A DNA stretch of 64,000 bases. Source: Romanomermis culicivorax. Its lineage: Eukaryota > Nematoda > Enoplea > Mermithida > Mermithidae. The translations under genes were made by a program, and so were the position numbers. Every line of letters starts with the position of its first letter. The first letter of the stretch is position 1. The notes below the pieces were generated by a model. The model searched no databases. It saw nothing but the letters and a program-made list of their open reading frames with translations, and was not told the origin of the DNA. The stretch spans positions 310,001 through 374,000 of the forward strand of contig CAWUHX010000215.1 in the NCBI GenBank assembly GCA_963922205.1, in the 5' to 3' direction. Positions 24,546 through 38,335 of the stretch are shown one piece after another.

Positions 24546-25269
24546 CCAAAGTTACAATCTTCATCACTTAAAAGTCAGAACATGTTAAATGCTCAAAGCG
24601 AAGAAGTAGCAGTTTCTTCTGGAAAAATTCGATGAGGGAATTCAACTGAAACAAAAGTTTGATGCTGAAGTGATATACAGACTGATGTGCAAAACTGGAC
24701 AGTTTTCCACAGAGGGATTTCTAAAGGCCCTGTTGCAACCGTTTTTGCTCTAGAGGGGGGGACATGAAATTTGGGGGCCAAGTATATTATAGGTTGACAC
24801 TATCGCGTCACCTGTGATATAACTTTCCCGAAAAATGAAACACCCTGATTTTCTGATGAAGCATTGTTGCAGGACCCTTTGTTTCCTCTGTAGCGCACTT
24901 TAAAACATACATTCTTATACATGTTAGCCACTTGGATATACTATCGAACAATGCGTATTGTGTTTACACCACTTGCACACTATATTTACATTTATATTTT
25001 TTGAGTATGGTTCAGAATATTGTCGTAATCTTTTGAACGGTGTGCTCTAGAATCTTGCGGTTTAGTGCAAAGCAAAGAGAAGTAGATGGACTAGGTGGTG
25101 CGTAAAAGTTGATGGAACCAAGGGATACAGAAGTGGTGGAAGTTTTGTGCAATAAAAGCTTTCACAAAATTAATTTTAAAAAGTCAAATCATCTGTATTT
25201 TGTCGTAATTTTGTAATAAATTTTTAATTGTCAAAAAATTATTTTTAAAATTAGCCATCTATCTAATGA

Positions 25270-25326
25270 GAATGATTATACTTGTAATGTTCATCACGAT
25301 TACATTGTAATGTTCATCACGATTAC
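25270..25326. repeat. Short tandem repeat, two copies of about 23 bp
   Basis: The unit GTAATGTTCATCACGATTAC occurs twice in direct tandem. Confidence 0.7.
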
Positions 25327-25536
25327 AAAATTAAAACTTCAAGTAGAGTTGAAAAATTTTCATGTGAATACCTGCTTTTCTTGTTGTCTGAATAAACGCG
25401 CATATCAGAGGAAGTTTTAGGACGAGCTATTGGACCATAGAGTCAAATTTGCGTATTAAAATACTTTTAAAATGATAGCGGCAAAATGATCATTTCAATC
25501 TTATTGCAATTTTAAAAATTTATAGTATTCTTGGAG

Positions 25537-25615
25537 TAATGGGACATTTGGAGTAATGGAACACTTGGAGTAACGGGACATTTTGTGTAACGGGACACTT
25601 GGAGTTACGCGACAC
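25537..25615. repeat. Minisatellite of about 17-18 bp units
   Basis: Four to five diverged units of the type GGAGTAATGGGACATTT, alternating with variants such as GTAACGGGACACTT. Confidence 0.65.
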
Positions 25616-25684
25616 AACCTTATCCTCAAATCCAAAAAACAGACACAATTGAAGGATTACAGTATACTGAATTATCGTAGGACA

Positions 25685-25936
25685 TTAACTCTTTTTTAGT
25701 TCGAAAATATCTGATGAGGATATTTTAATTTTGGCATCAGAATTCATTACTATCATAGACGGTGCACTGTCAAAACAGACATTGACCGATCGTTTGAGTT
25801 CGGCGATAGCATCGCCGGTTGAAGCAGCTTTCAATCCTACTTTCATAACGGGTTTGTAGTGCCGGTTAATCTCGTAGCCGCCGATGTGGAATTCGACAGA
25901 AAGGTCGGGAAATGGTCCTTCTACAACCTCAGGCAT
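25685..25936 (-). CDS. Unidentified 83-codon reading frame (small gene or 3' exon)
   Basis: It runs from ATG at 25936-25934 to TAA at 25685. It is a soluble, mixed alpha/beta-looking sequence (GPFPDLSVEFHIGGYEINRH, KPVMKVGLKAASTGDAIAEL, SDIFELKKS). Base use is richer in G and C at third positions than nearby AT-rich DNA, which is why I think it is coding. An in-frame stop lies six codons upstream of the ATG; a weak acceptor CGGTTAG lies between, so it may be a 3'-terminal exon instead. I do not recognise the family. A weaker similar stretch occurs at 36,842-36,740. Confidence 0.35.
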   Translation of the reverse strand: MPEVVEGPFPDLSVEFHIGGYEINRHYKPVMKVGLKAASTGDAIAELKRSVNVCFDSAPSMIVMNSDAKIKISSSDIFELKKS

Positions 25937-28900
25937 TCGAACTAACCGGGTTCAACGTTTATTTGAGTCGTTTGGCTTTTTTGCTTTGCCTTCATTACAC
26001 CTGCAATCAAACGATTCACACTAAGCAAACCAAAACCTTTGTACTAAATGATATTTACAACACAAAAACTCCCATATGCAAATTTTCTAGATGATTTGAA
26101 AAGCCATCTTGATTGAACAAGCGACCAAGTTCAGTTCTAAAAAAAATGTTCCGGCATTTCATTTTCTTCTGCTTTATTATTCTTACACAGTTTTGGAATT
26201 GCTTACAATGTCATGAAATTCCTTGTTTTGCTTTGAAAAATATATCAGGTCAGATAAAAATCAATTACTAAGCTCACACAAAACTTTGCTTAAAACCATG
26301 TTTGAAGAAGCCTGTTCGAAAATCAGTTTACACGGAACTGGACTTTGAATTTCATACAAGCTTGATTTCGTATCTCTCATGGAAAATTCAAAGCGATCAG
26401 AGAGGTCACTCCAAGGAACCGTATCAGACTGCATCAAGACTATTACCGTACGCCGATTGAGGGTATATCTGAGCTCCGGACTGCAATGTTTGATCGACCA
26501 TATTCCTGGATACCCTCATCAGTCACATCAGGAAAAGTAGATATCTTTCGACAAAAGACCGCTGAAAAAATCAATACACATTTAGTAAAATCTAGTCTTT
26601 TGGTTATATTTCATGGCCAATTTCGAACGGCGTAGAACCCAATTGCATACAAAATGACTTGTTGCTAAGAAGCGAAATGTGAACTAATGCCAGTTCGTTG
26701 GGGGCTATGAACGACAACATTGCCATTGTAGGACATGCACAAAATGCTCGAATTTGTATTAGGAATTATGAATGAAAAAATTTGCTCATCCTCAAGTTGT
26801 TGGTAATTCATTTTGATGGAATGGTGCATACAGGGATCGCCTAAAACGTAATAGTTCAGACGAATTCATCGTTACAATGATTCGGGATAATGTAGGGTCA
26901 CTGATCCAATTTTTACAGTTTTTCCTCTGAATTTCAGATTTCATCTTTTTTCACCAACTCACGAATCAATTTTGCGGTGCCAAAAACTCACTTTGAAAAA
27001 ATTCTACTGCTTCGAGAAAGTTTTGCCTGAAGTATCTGAAAAGTTTTCACGATCATACTGTACTATAGTTAGAATGTTAAATATTTATCGATCAATCGTC
27101 GAGTAAATGTTGGTCGATTTATTATCAACACTCCGTAAGCCGTTTGGGCTTTGAATCAAATTGTTCCTTTTTTGGACAAAAAACTGTTCAGATAAGCATA
27201 AGATCCACTGCCATGAGGACAGAAAGAATGGTGGCTCATTTAGCAGCAGCATTTATCTCTTGGAAATATACATAAGCAAACATCATAAAATCCCACGGTG
27301 TTCTTGACAATACTACCCCCAAGGCATCATTCTATTTCTGGAACTTGAACTTGTCGATATTTGATGACATGACAAGCTGCAAAAAGCTTTCTGACAGAAA
27401 CCCAGCACATACGGGAAGTAGAAATTATATCACCTAATATCAAAGTAGGAAATTATAAATTATGTGTTGTCTTTCCATTGAAAAATTGCACAATTCGTTT
27501 CTCTATTCCTCAATTGTTTTTACTTAAACGCAACATGTTTCTATTCATATTGAGGCAACATTTATTATAGCCTGTTTTTTAATTGAAAGCATAAAAATTG
27601 AAAAATGAGACAAGTTGGTGCTGTCATCAAAAGCACTTACCTTTACCGTTTAATTTTTTACTCAAAAAATTGCTAAAGGTCAGTCGGTGGGTCGGAGAAA
27701 ATCTTCATAAAATTATAAGCCCAGGTGTTTTTGCCCATCACATAGCTGACATCGAAAGACATTGATTCACGCCAAATTTACTGAGTACAATGATGAATAT
27801 GCACGATGAAAAGATTATTCATGTCATCTCTCATTCTCACGACAAGTCTCACTATAGCAATTAGTTCCATTTCCCCAATTTATTATCTCTTCCCTTATTG
27901 TAATATTTAAATTTTACTGTGTTAAATGTTTTCAGATAATGTTCTCCAGTTTCGCCACTTTCGCCAAATTTATGGGAGTTTTCCGGCTCTATAACTATTG
28001 TCTGCAATTTGAAGCTTTTCCACATTGTTATATAACACATAATTAGGGATCCTGAAATTTTTGGGAAAAAATCGGCGAAGTGGCTTATTATTACGTGCAC
28101 ACTACACACACACACAAGCATAACCTGTCACCTAAATTTTCAGAGAGCTTTTTTTATTTTACGATGAACTGTGTGGATTTTTAGGTTTTTTTGATTTATG
28201 ACCGTCAGTTGTTCCTACTTTATACTCTGGAATTTTGGGAATTTTTTCTCCTCTTTGGCCAACAGAGTGAAACTTTCGCGATCTGCGGCGAACCTACTCG
28301 TATCGGTGCTTTGTCTTTTGTGTACCGGGAATGCTACATTATCACCCGCCTTACTACGGTGTCAGAATAAATCGACGAGAGCACCTTTAAACCCATTTCC
28401 CTCAGCGGTCTCGATACCTGTGACGAGAAAAAGTTCGTTTGCTCAGCATTAATGTGTGACTGAACATTCTGCACGTTGAGTTGAGCTTATTTTCATGTTT
28501 TCCTCATTTGCATATTTTGCTTATTGAACTGTTAGTTACAGGAGGATTCAAAAACCAATTCTCTGTCACCGGCGTAGCTAGAATTTGGTCCCGGGAGCAA
28601 ATATGAAAAAATTTTTAGCTAGGGAAATCATCGGAATTACAAGGATTTTGAAATTTTGAGCTATAGGTCGAATCATTTTCTAAAATTATAAAAAGGATAA
28701 TGCATCTTCTTCTTACATTGTTTTTGATTTTTAGAAAAGTTCCGCTCATATGGAATCTACGTAAAAGCGTACAAATAGAATCGGAAAGCAAGTTCTATTT
28801 CACACTTTCGCTTCTATGTCTCCGATGGCAATGGTTCTTAGGTCGCTCATCTGGTCAGGCAGAGCTTCTCGAAAAATTCTAAATTAAAATCTTACGAGAA

Positions 28901-31900
28901 AATTTTCAAGACACTGTGCTTTCAACATTTATTACAATCATTTTAAAAAGCATTATAAAAGTTATGTTTTGTCATTATGTATGATAGAAACAATTTTTTT
29001 GTGAGCCTCTGGACAAGTTTTCTGGATCTTCTGTAGAATATCGATTAAAAATGCCTGGAAGTGGTTCTAGATATTAGCTTTTATGCCAAAAATATAATTA
29101 TTTTTCCGCAGCCGAAATATTTCTACAGTATACTACCTTTTTCTTAAAGATCCAATGTTTCTGGCCGCCGGCTGCGATATGTTCTTGGGGACCGCTAAAT
29201 CTTGCTTCTATTGCTATTTTTTGCCTGAACCAGATATAATTTTTTTTTCTTTCGCTCCTCCTTTCATATAAAATCCGGATCAATGCTAACATACAGATAA
29301 AGTTTTTCTTCATTTGCACCTCAGTGGTATAGAATCGGATAAAACAGGCTTGCTTCAAAGCCCATTGGAGGTGGGTTAACTCTCGGCTTTTTTTTGAAGA
29401 ATTACCCAAGATCATCCTCACAAAACTTGGACCATTGAAAACGCACACATACTCAGAGGCTGATTTTTGGGCTTGCCGGAGGCGATATAATTACTTTCAC
29501 GGTCGTAATTGAATAAGCCATCAATTTTACCCATACGAGTTCACCAATCACATTAGAAACTACCAATGATCTTCCTACGTTGAATGCTACCGGAAGACAA
29601 ATGATGAGGTGATGTTTGTATATTTAAATCGTTGATTTTTCTATTGGAGATTCCTATATATTGCGTTTCGTAGTCTAAACTTATCATTTGTCTTAGTGGA
29701 GCCCGCTCACACTAATTCTGTATAAAAGCTATCAGAAATGGGGATTTCACCTATAAGTATCTCAGAAATTACGACTACAGGAACGTTCTCTTGATAGGAT
29801 TCTTTAATAAGTATACATGTTTCCATTGACGTGCAAACGGATTTAAAGTCGTTTTCCAATTCAGTACTATTATCACAATCTTTATCTTTGACAAGTGCGC
29901 AAAAATTGGCCGATAATCGTTCTCACTCTGTTGAACATTCCCAAGAACTGAACGTCAAAGTTATTTTCGTTAAGTTGAAATGTAGAGTAGTCCCGAGAAT
30001 CTACATTTATTTTTTAAATAGTTACACACGAAAAGTTAGTAAGCTATTACTACAGTCAACGAGAAAAATTTTTTTCTTCAATTACACGGTCAATTCATGA
30101 AGAAGTGCAACTTGGTGTGGACACAGTTCTATCCAAATCAAAAGTGAACAAGTAGGATGTTGCTCCTATGACTTTGACTTCCTATTGACAAGGAGAAATC
30201 GGGTGTTCTTGCTACTGAATTAAGTATACCATTTCCTAAAAATTACGAGTTAAATTGAACATCTTTTTGACTGCTACTGCCAATCCAAAGTGAATGCATA
30301 GCCTAGCTACAAAAGTACTATTACTTTGAAATCTTCCACAGTCGCACAGTTACCCATAATTGTCCTTCCTCATTTTCAATTTTTGTATCAAAGTCTACCG
30401 TGTCACTTTTGCACTAACCTAATTTCGCAAAATTATTCATTTTATTTTTACCGTTCCGAATTCCGGCGTGTAGTATTCGATTTTTGTTAGCCTATTCACC
30501 AAAAGTGTTACTATTTATTCGAACTTACGCAACTTGAAGCCTATTTGATTTGTCTTCAAACTCAATCATAATAACGGGTAAAGTTTAAGTTTACATGTAA
30601 TTGGGATTTCCTACAGATTTTTCAAATGCCAGTTACCTATTGTACGAAAAAATATAGGTGTTGAATCGTGGAATGAGAACTTTCACGAAGATTTATATTC
30701 CTTTTTTACATTTCATATCCCTTTTTTATATTGAACAGCGCAGAACAGGGAACTTTTTCCGTGAAAACTGAAGCACATAACGCTTTTCGTAAAGAAATTA
30801 ATCATTACTGTATTGCTCTAAAATTTGAATACATAAGGCACGAGTGGTGTTATGATCGTTAACACTGCCAATGACCAAAAAAATGTAGACACAAGGAAAT
30901 GCACCCAATGTTCTTACAAAGATCTTATTCCTTCCTTAACTTTTCTACCGAAGTTTGAGTACGTACGCCATTATGTAGACTCTATGTAAGGAGTAGTCAT
31001 GGTTTAGGACAATGTGTTCCGAGTGAAGTTACCATTATTAGCTAATTTTATGCTAATTTCACTGTAAATACAGCTCGCTATAAAATGGACATTGTAATTG
31101 TTGTCAAAGGCACTGTTTATTCCATATTGGGGGAAACGTTCCTCCTTTAATATCAGACTTCGATGTATTAGGACAGGTGGTTCAAGCTCAAGGTGTAACC
31201 ATAATATCATTTCCACAGAAGCAGAAGTCCATCGTCCGTTTTCTTGAGCTGCTTGTGTGTAATCAAAGTGGAAAGCAAGTACCATCTCAAATTTTTCCAT
31301 TTTCTGCGCAAATTTCATACGGAACTAAAAATCTATGAGCCCACACGAATAACCACCAATAATTTCCGAACAAAAAAAAGCTTTTTGAAAGATAGAGATT
31401 TTTGTCATTTTTCAAATTGCAAGCATCAATAAAAAGTAGGCTATGCATGAAACTTGGGTTTTTTAAACAAACTAACAAAAACTTCGTCAATTTTGAATCG
31501 TGCTTATATTGTCAGGGCCCAGGGGCGTAGACTTTTGATACACATTCCAACAACATTTAAGTGATGTCAAAGAGCATGGAGTTAAGGATATACCCTCACA
31601 GGCAATGTCGATCGAGCTACACATGAGAATTTATGTTTATTCGTGTTTCATGTTGCATATTCATTTTCTTACCTGTTTTGCTAGATTAATGTTTATTTAT
31701 ATCTTGATAATTTTGGTCTTAAGAATTCATTGTCGGCTATTATTATTGGCCTTACAATCGCATAAAAATGTGAAACACTCTTATTAGAATATAACACAAT
31801 ATAAGACACAATAATACAGTTGTGAGCGACGTTTGGGTAGTGTATCTACTACCTTCTTCAGGCTATGACAACTAGAATAATTGTTGATAAATTCTTGCTT

Positions 31901-34700
31901 GCACTAAGGTTTGACCCCTGAAGTTTGAGATTGTGAGTCGAGAGCAGTACCCACTGGGCCATCGAAGACAATATTCGCCTGGTTAGATCTTCTATTTAAG
32001 CTCTAGTGGGCCATTGCGTCCCCTAAGGAACTTCCTCAAGCACAAGGCCAATAATAGCGGACAGTGAATTCTTATTACAACCAATCACAAACAACATTTG
32101 GAAAATTTTTGTCTTCTCTTGCTTTCATTAACTATATTTTGCTTTTCCTTTTTGTGCTTGTGTCTTTTTCTTTAATTTTTTCGCTACCGCCGGCAGTTTC
32201 AAACTATTTTCGTATTTTTCTCGTATACTAAAGGAACAATTTAGCTTATTTATCAAGCAGCCACTACTCGTTAGGTGTTTTTCCTCATTTCGACAGCGGT
32301 CGGAGGACGAAAAAGCGGTTAAGGGGGAAAAATTCTCATCGTAGTTTTGTACATAGGCATTAAACTGGATGGTATTATGGGCTTTTCCTCAAATGATGTT
32401 AGTATGTTGTTAATAAAATCATAAATCATGGGGCCTCTTTACTGGATAGCACAGACACGGGGGCAATGGGCAATGTCCACACATTGTGGATAGATGGTTG
32501 TGGAAGCGACTTTGAAAATTTATCCGCCTATTGTGATGAAACGTGGCATGTCAGGCAAGCTAAAATAAAGTCGGGCATGAAAGCGTTGAAAACAGTAAAA
32601 ATTCATCAAACATATGATTGTTATCGAATTAAAATTCTGTAATTTGATATCTGTTCTGCTTATTAAAAGGTTACACTTTTATGAGGTGTAATTTTTGGAC
32701 ACTCCTGAGCTCATTACAGCGTTTTTTCTCAGAAGTGCCACTACCTTGCATTTTTTGCAGATCATATATCCCAAAATGCTTACAGTGGATATTATGTAAA
32801 TTGCTGTTCCTGAAGCGTCACTGGTTGAAATCTCACTTGAAACTAACCAAAAATGACTACTTTTTCGAAGTTCTCGACTTTTTGCGTCGTGAACACGTTA
32901 TAAAATGTGTAATATCCACATTTTCCTCCCTGCTATAAGCTGCAAAGCATACAATGCGTCTTTGATCCATTTAATGCTCTCCTTATTGTTGTACTTTAAG
33001 AAAAAGAGTGATATTGCTGATAGCCACTGAGCGAAAAACCATACTGCAGAACGTGGTTTTTATATGAAATCTGATGTTTAGACAATAAATCGCACAGTTA
33101 ATATTACGATCCATCCTGAATTATTTTTTTATCGGAGATTCAACAAAACCATCCTTTGCCACAATTCAATTTCGGAGGACTAAGTGGAATGATGACTGTC
33201 GTATCATGGGACTGTATACCAAACGAGTTCAAGAATTATAGTCTGTTCGTTTTTGAATGAGGCCCGGAAATTAAAATAATCTACAGAAATCGGCGAACGG
33301 GCAATAAACCTGCATCATCAGCGAAAATCTTTTTTCTCAATTTTTTCGTCCAAATACTACAATCAGCTCGAGAAAAAAGGTCTCCGTAAACGCAGGTTGT
33401 TTATTATTGACATGAACACCTTTCTGCGCGCCGAGGCTTATTTGGAAAAAGAGACCATAATAGCCATTGTTTCTTGACATGCTTCTACAATAAATAATAA
33501 TATGGAAAGCATGACACAATTTTTTGTCATTTTTAAATTTAGAAGCGTTTTATAAAAAAGGGACTATAGTCCGATGACTTCACATCTCTATGAGTTGCAA
33601 CAGGTCGAACTTATGTAATTCATCCCATTGAAAAGTATGGCGAATATTTTCTCATGATTTGCTACATCTAAGGAGTTTATCACTAAGTTGAAAACGACCA
33701 AGCTCAATGAATTATGCATTGACCGTTGATCAGAAAAATCACAAAGTCTTGAAAGCTTTGAGACGGCAAGTCGGAATTTCATCTTGAGAAATCGTTACTG
33801 CCTATGTCATTTCACAAGGACATAATTTTTGCATATAATCTTAGTATTATGATGGTGATCTTTCGTTTTTGAGTCGAGTTCTTGTATAGGTTAAGATGAT
33901 TATATGCTCTTTCAGACGAGATTTTTTAACCTACAATTTTCATCATTAAAGTGAGTAAAATATCGTGGCGCTGTATCGATCCATGCATTCCATAACTACA
34001 GTTTATGAATTTTTGTAGCCTTGTATCAGTGGGCAATATATTTAATAGCTTAATCCAGGGATCGGAAGTCGGCATGATTCTCTTACAAAATCATCCTTTT
34101 TCCAACCAATTCAACCACATTGCGATGTTTGAAGGAAGAGTGGATTATTTTTTGAAACTAACTTTCGCTATTATAATATAGTGTCTCATTGCCCAATAGA
34201 AAGTTTTTTATTAGCAGACGAATTATTGATATGATCAAAATTGAATCGTTTGAAAAGTAATTGCTAGCAAAAGTTAATTATTGTCAGCCCTGTAGAAAAT
34301 GCCCCAATATGTAGTTTCAAGGTACTAGAGGTTCAAATACAGTTAAAAAAGTGAAAATATAAAAACACCAAAAGCATAACCTCATGCAATGATAGCTTTT
34401 TAGGCTTCTACATGAAACTTTGTCATGGACATTTTTCAATGCTCTGTATCAGGAAGATTCTTGTCCAAGTTTTAGGTACCCCTAAAATAACTTGTGAAAC
34501 ATTCCTTTCTTCATATTCGGACAGTCATGCTTTTCTGAAAAAAGTAGCATAGTCAGCTATTCTGCCACTGCCCTAAATTAAACGCAATCCAGTTTCTCGC
34601 GTCTATCAGCCATGATTCAATCACACCCTAGTGAACTATCCCGATGAAAATTTGAGGCAAATAAACACTAAATTGCCGATGGTAGGTTTTTATGTTCGCA
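25937..34700. other. Long stretch without a supported gene
   Basis: AT-rich DNA with only short reading frames, none with a family motif or paired splice signals. At 28,567 a sequence containing GGCGTAGCTAGAATTTGG and at 31,513 one containing GGGCCCAGGGGCGTAGAC look like transposon ends without identified partners. Introns of a neighbouring gene cannot be excluded. Confidence 0.35.
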
Positions 34701-34741
34701 TTAATTAAAAAGTGTTGCTAACCACTCACGTGGTTCAGGCG

Positions 34742-34895
34742 GAAACATGAAACTGGTATCGTATCTACATTTTTTGCCATCTACGCAGACCGCATTTGTC
34801 CCGAAAATCAATGTTTTGAACTTTACAATCGGAAGAATTACCAGTGAATCATTAGTATACATCGTTTGCAGTGTATTTGAAATTTTTCTCGGAGG
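34742..34895 (-). CDS. Possible isolated exon, unidentified
   Basis: On the minus strand a frame reads KISNTLQTMYTNDSLVILP and FGTNAVCVDGKKCRYDTSF, ending CCGCCTGAACCAC at a consensus donor GTGAGT. An upstream in-frame TGA forces any acceptor to be one of the weak AGs just before this point. No partner exon was found and no family was recognised. Confidence 0.25.
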
Positions 34896-35885
34896 CACAA
34901 TGTTTAGACATCAGTCTGCTGTCGACGACGACGTGACGAAGAAACGTAGTTTTTTGGAATAATGTCTATGCTACTGTAAAATCCTGTATAATTGGGTGGC
35001 TGAAGTTCTCGACATCAACCTCAATAAAGGTTCTCTGGACGGTTGTGGTGTACCAGGAAGAAGATTGTACCTTGTTTTTCTATAATAATTCGTTTTTGAT
35101 TTGATATTCTGCTTCTGATAAACTGCCATTTATGAATTTCTCTGTGAAAAATTGTGCAGCCAAGAATAAGCTACATTGAGGCGTGCTTTCCATAGAGCTG
35201 AAAGATTTTTAGTGTAGTTATCGAGAAGAATTTTACATCACCGTGACGTGATGTATTGCTCATCTTAATAACAGTTTCATGTAGCGTGTAGTATAACGGC
35301 AGATTGAGAATTAATGGAAGCCAAAAAATAAATTTCTTATTGCGTTTTTGTTTGGCTTCCATGAAAAGTTGTGGAAATAAGTTTTCAGTTAATTTTAATT
35401 TCAGATCAGTTTTCATGTAGATAAACTATAAGTAATCAATCTGAGCTCTTTCCAGTTGGAATTACATTACAAATGAAAAGGTGAGATATCGATGCATATT
35501 CCTTTCAATGGTTGTGCGCGATATTCGTGTCATATTAAGGATCGTTCAACTTGGCGAGTTAATGGATTGAACGAAAGCTAAAATACTTTTCCTCTCCCTG
35601 AATCATGAAGACCACCCACTGATGAAAGTTCTATCCTCTTCAAATATTTGCTTTTTTCATTGAGATCGCCTTTCAGAATCGAACTGACTTGATGTACTTG
35701 AAGCACAATTTGGACTATAGAATATCAATAATCAATTTGAGTTATCCAAAATTTTAACTCTGAAAAAATTCTGACAACACTCAATATAAAAAGTAGCTTT
35801 ATTTGTTGAGAATGGCCACGGCAGCTACATCAACTACTTCGAATTGTCGCAAATTATATATCTTTTGGGAAGCGCCTTTCCCGTT

Positions 35886-35952
35886 GCTCGGTTGGCTCAG
35901 TTAGATCGCGCGCACGTTAGCCGTCCCGGATTCCAGCCCCAGACCCAGCCTA
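35886..35952 (+). tRNA. tRNA-like sequence or SINE head, probably not a functional tRNA
   Basis: A box A-like TGGCTCAGTTAGA is followed about 35 bases on by a box B-like GATTCCAGCCC (two mismatches from consensus). The expected acceptor stem does not pair (GCTCGGT against the 3' side), so this looks like a tRNA-derived pseudogene or the start of a SINE. Confidence 0.35.
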
Positions 35953-37275
35953 ACTTTTTCTGAAATCTCGAGCAATGGGACGAGACTATATAAACATGTG
36001 TTATATTGAAAATATGCCTCTCACGCCGAAAATAATGTCAGGTAGGTATTAATGGTTACTGCACATGCAAGAAACTTCTGACATTACGTGACTAAAACTA
36101 CTCTTCTCCTGATCTGGGTCATAAGTCTCGTTCATGGCGTTGCATCGCTTGAATTAAGACTAAGCCTCCTCGGGAAAGTCTATTTTTTCTGCATATGCCC
36201 AAAATTATGTTTATCCTTTCCTCATTCTTTCCAATATTGTTGCACTAGGGTTTTTTCCCACAAATACTCCTCAATCAATGCTTTTTTGGGAAAATATGCT
36301 AATAATGCGCCAGTTAGACGTCTCGATCTTTCTGTCAATTTGCGTTATTTACAAGTTAGAAGTTTTTTAACATTCTCGCCAGGCAAAACTAACCAGTTGC
36401 TTTTCAAAATCATTGCTCAAAGATTCCACATATGGCTAAATGTCATATTTCATGTATCTATGTTAATTTTCCTGAGAAACGTTTACGTGTTTGTCATACT
36501 CAATTATTGTTCGTTTAGATTACCGATGGTCTTAACGAGTTTTTAAACTGTCTTACTTGACATGCCTGTAATTAATAAAAGTGGAAAGCACTATACTCCA
36601 TTCATTTTGAAATGATCGATGCATCGAGGTCCCAGCGAAACTTTTAAAAATCATGGAAGGCTTGTCGACTCCGCTCGATAAATTTTTCTTCTGTGGTCAG
36701 ACTCCTTGATGATCACTCTTTTCAACCATTTCAATATTATCGACATTGATTTCCTGATCTCTAGTAAGGCTGCGTTTGCCGAAACTGCGACCGCTGCATC
36801 GGTTATCTTAACGGGTTTTTGAAAGCATTGGTCAATCAACCTTATCTTCTAACTATGCTCACTTTCAGAATGGTACCGGGTGGTGTTTAACGCTAGCATT
36901 TGGTAAAAAATCACGCGCGCACGAGGTATTGAGTTCTGTCAGCACATAATGAACAGTAATGAGGTACTATTTCATGATAACGTGTGCTTTGATCATCTTC
37001 CATGTAGTGCATTGCTGCTTCACTGATAAACAAATGCCTCAAGCTTTAACAAATGCTACACAAGCTTTGATTTCCTATTTCTGTAAGATTGTTGAAAATG
37101 TTTCGGATCGAAATTAAACTGATATCAGGGCCCAGTTTCATTAGCTCAGCTGCAGCAGCAGTTTATCCCCATTTGTTATACTATTGCCGTTAAGCTGCAG
37201 CTAAGCTGAAGCAATGGTATAGCATGTAGAGTTAAGTTTCACTTGCAGCTCTGCCGGAGCTTAATTTTCGATTGA

Positions 37276-37348
37276 GTAGCAGATCCGCTACCTACTGCAC
37301 ATCCGCTACCTAGTGCACATCCGCTACCATAGTCAGATCCGCTACTAG
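37276..37348 (-). repeat. Left 18-bp tandem array of the 37-39 kb fold-back element
   Basis: Three 18-bp units plus a partial unit, read on the minus strand, with variants GTAGCGGATGTGCACTAG and GTAGCGGATGTGCAGTAG. Confidence 0.85.
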
Positions 37349-38335
37349 ACAGCAAAAAATGTGAAAAAGGTTTTGCTATTGTTTTCATAAGGGTTTTTCG
37401 AAGACAAAAGAATAAAAGAAAATGGAATACGGTAGGCGTTCTGCGCGGTAAAAAATATTTTGTTTGCCACTTTTATGGAACCGCAAGAATGGTTAAAAAA
37501 CGTAATACTACAGAAAAAACGTAATAAACGTAATAAAACACGTAATAAAAAAAATAAGTAAGATAAAACAAATATATCATATTTTTATCTTATCTATCTG
37601 ATAGATAGATAAGATAAAAACGTAAAACGTAATACTACTCTATCTACCTAAAGATAAGTCACTAATGAGTAAAGATACGTAATAAAATCATAAAAATGTC
37701 CACGCAACCACATTCTAATGCGTGAAAAATTCTTATTTACATAACAAAGTGACCACACAAGCACCTCAAGTGACAGAACAATCAGCCTAGACGGACGTTT
37801 TTCCTTCTTTACCTGTACCAATCCGGGTGATGAAAATATCGTTTTCGTTTTGTTTTTTAATTTTTTTCAAATACTTTTTTAATTATTTTCAAATATTTTA
37901 TCATTTTGAGTTCAAAATTAAAAAAAAAATTATTGTTGAATATACCTCCCGAGTAGACCAAGGACTGATTATTTTCAGCAAACGTGGATCCATGGCAATT
38001 ATCCCATTTCTATCGGAAATTATTGGGATAACCCTGCGTTTAGAACAACAAACCCCTGCATCTCACCGGGGTTTGTGGCACGCATTTGGCAGAACACAAT
38101 TTCTTGCATTTACTTCTGAAAATAGGGGGAAAATAGAAAATGTTGAGTCGCATCGGTTGCAACCGCATATTTCCCAATTTTTAATGAATGAAATTTCTAA
38201 TTTTCACGATACATGTGCCATCTAATCAGTAAAAAAATTAAATGGGCCTAATAATTTGTAAATGCATACTGTGTATTCTTCCATAATGAAATCCTGCATA
38301 GGTTATTCAACGCAAGAAGTAAATGTAAAGTGTTA

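Noticed and set aside
36088..36546. 152-codon frame with a signal-peptide-like start
   Set aside because: It begins with GTG, its later part is low-complexity hydrophobic AT-rich sequence, and it has no family motif or splice support.
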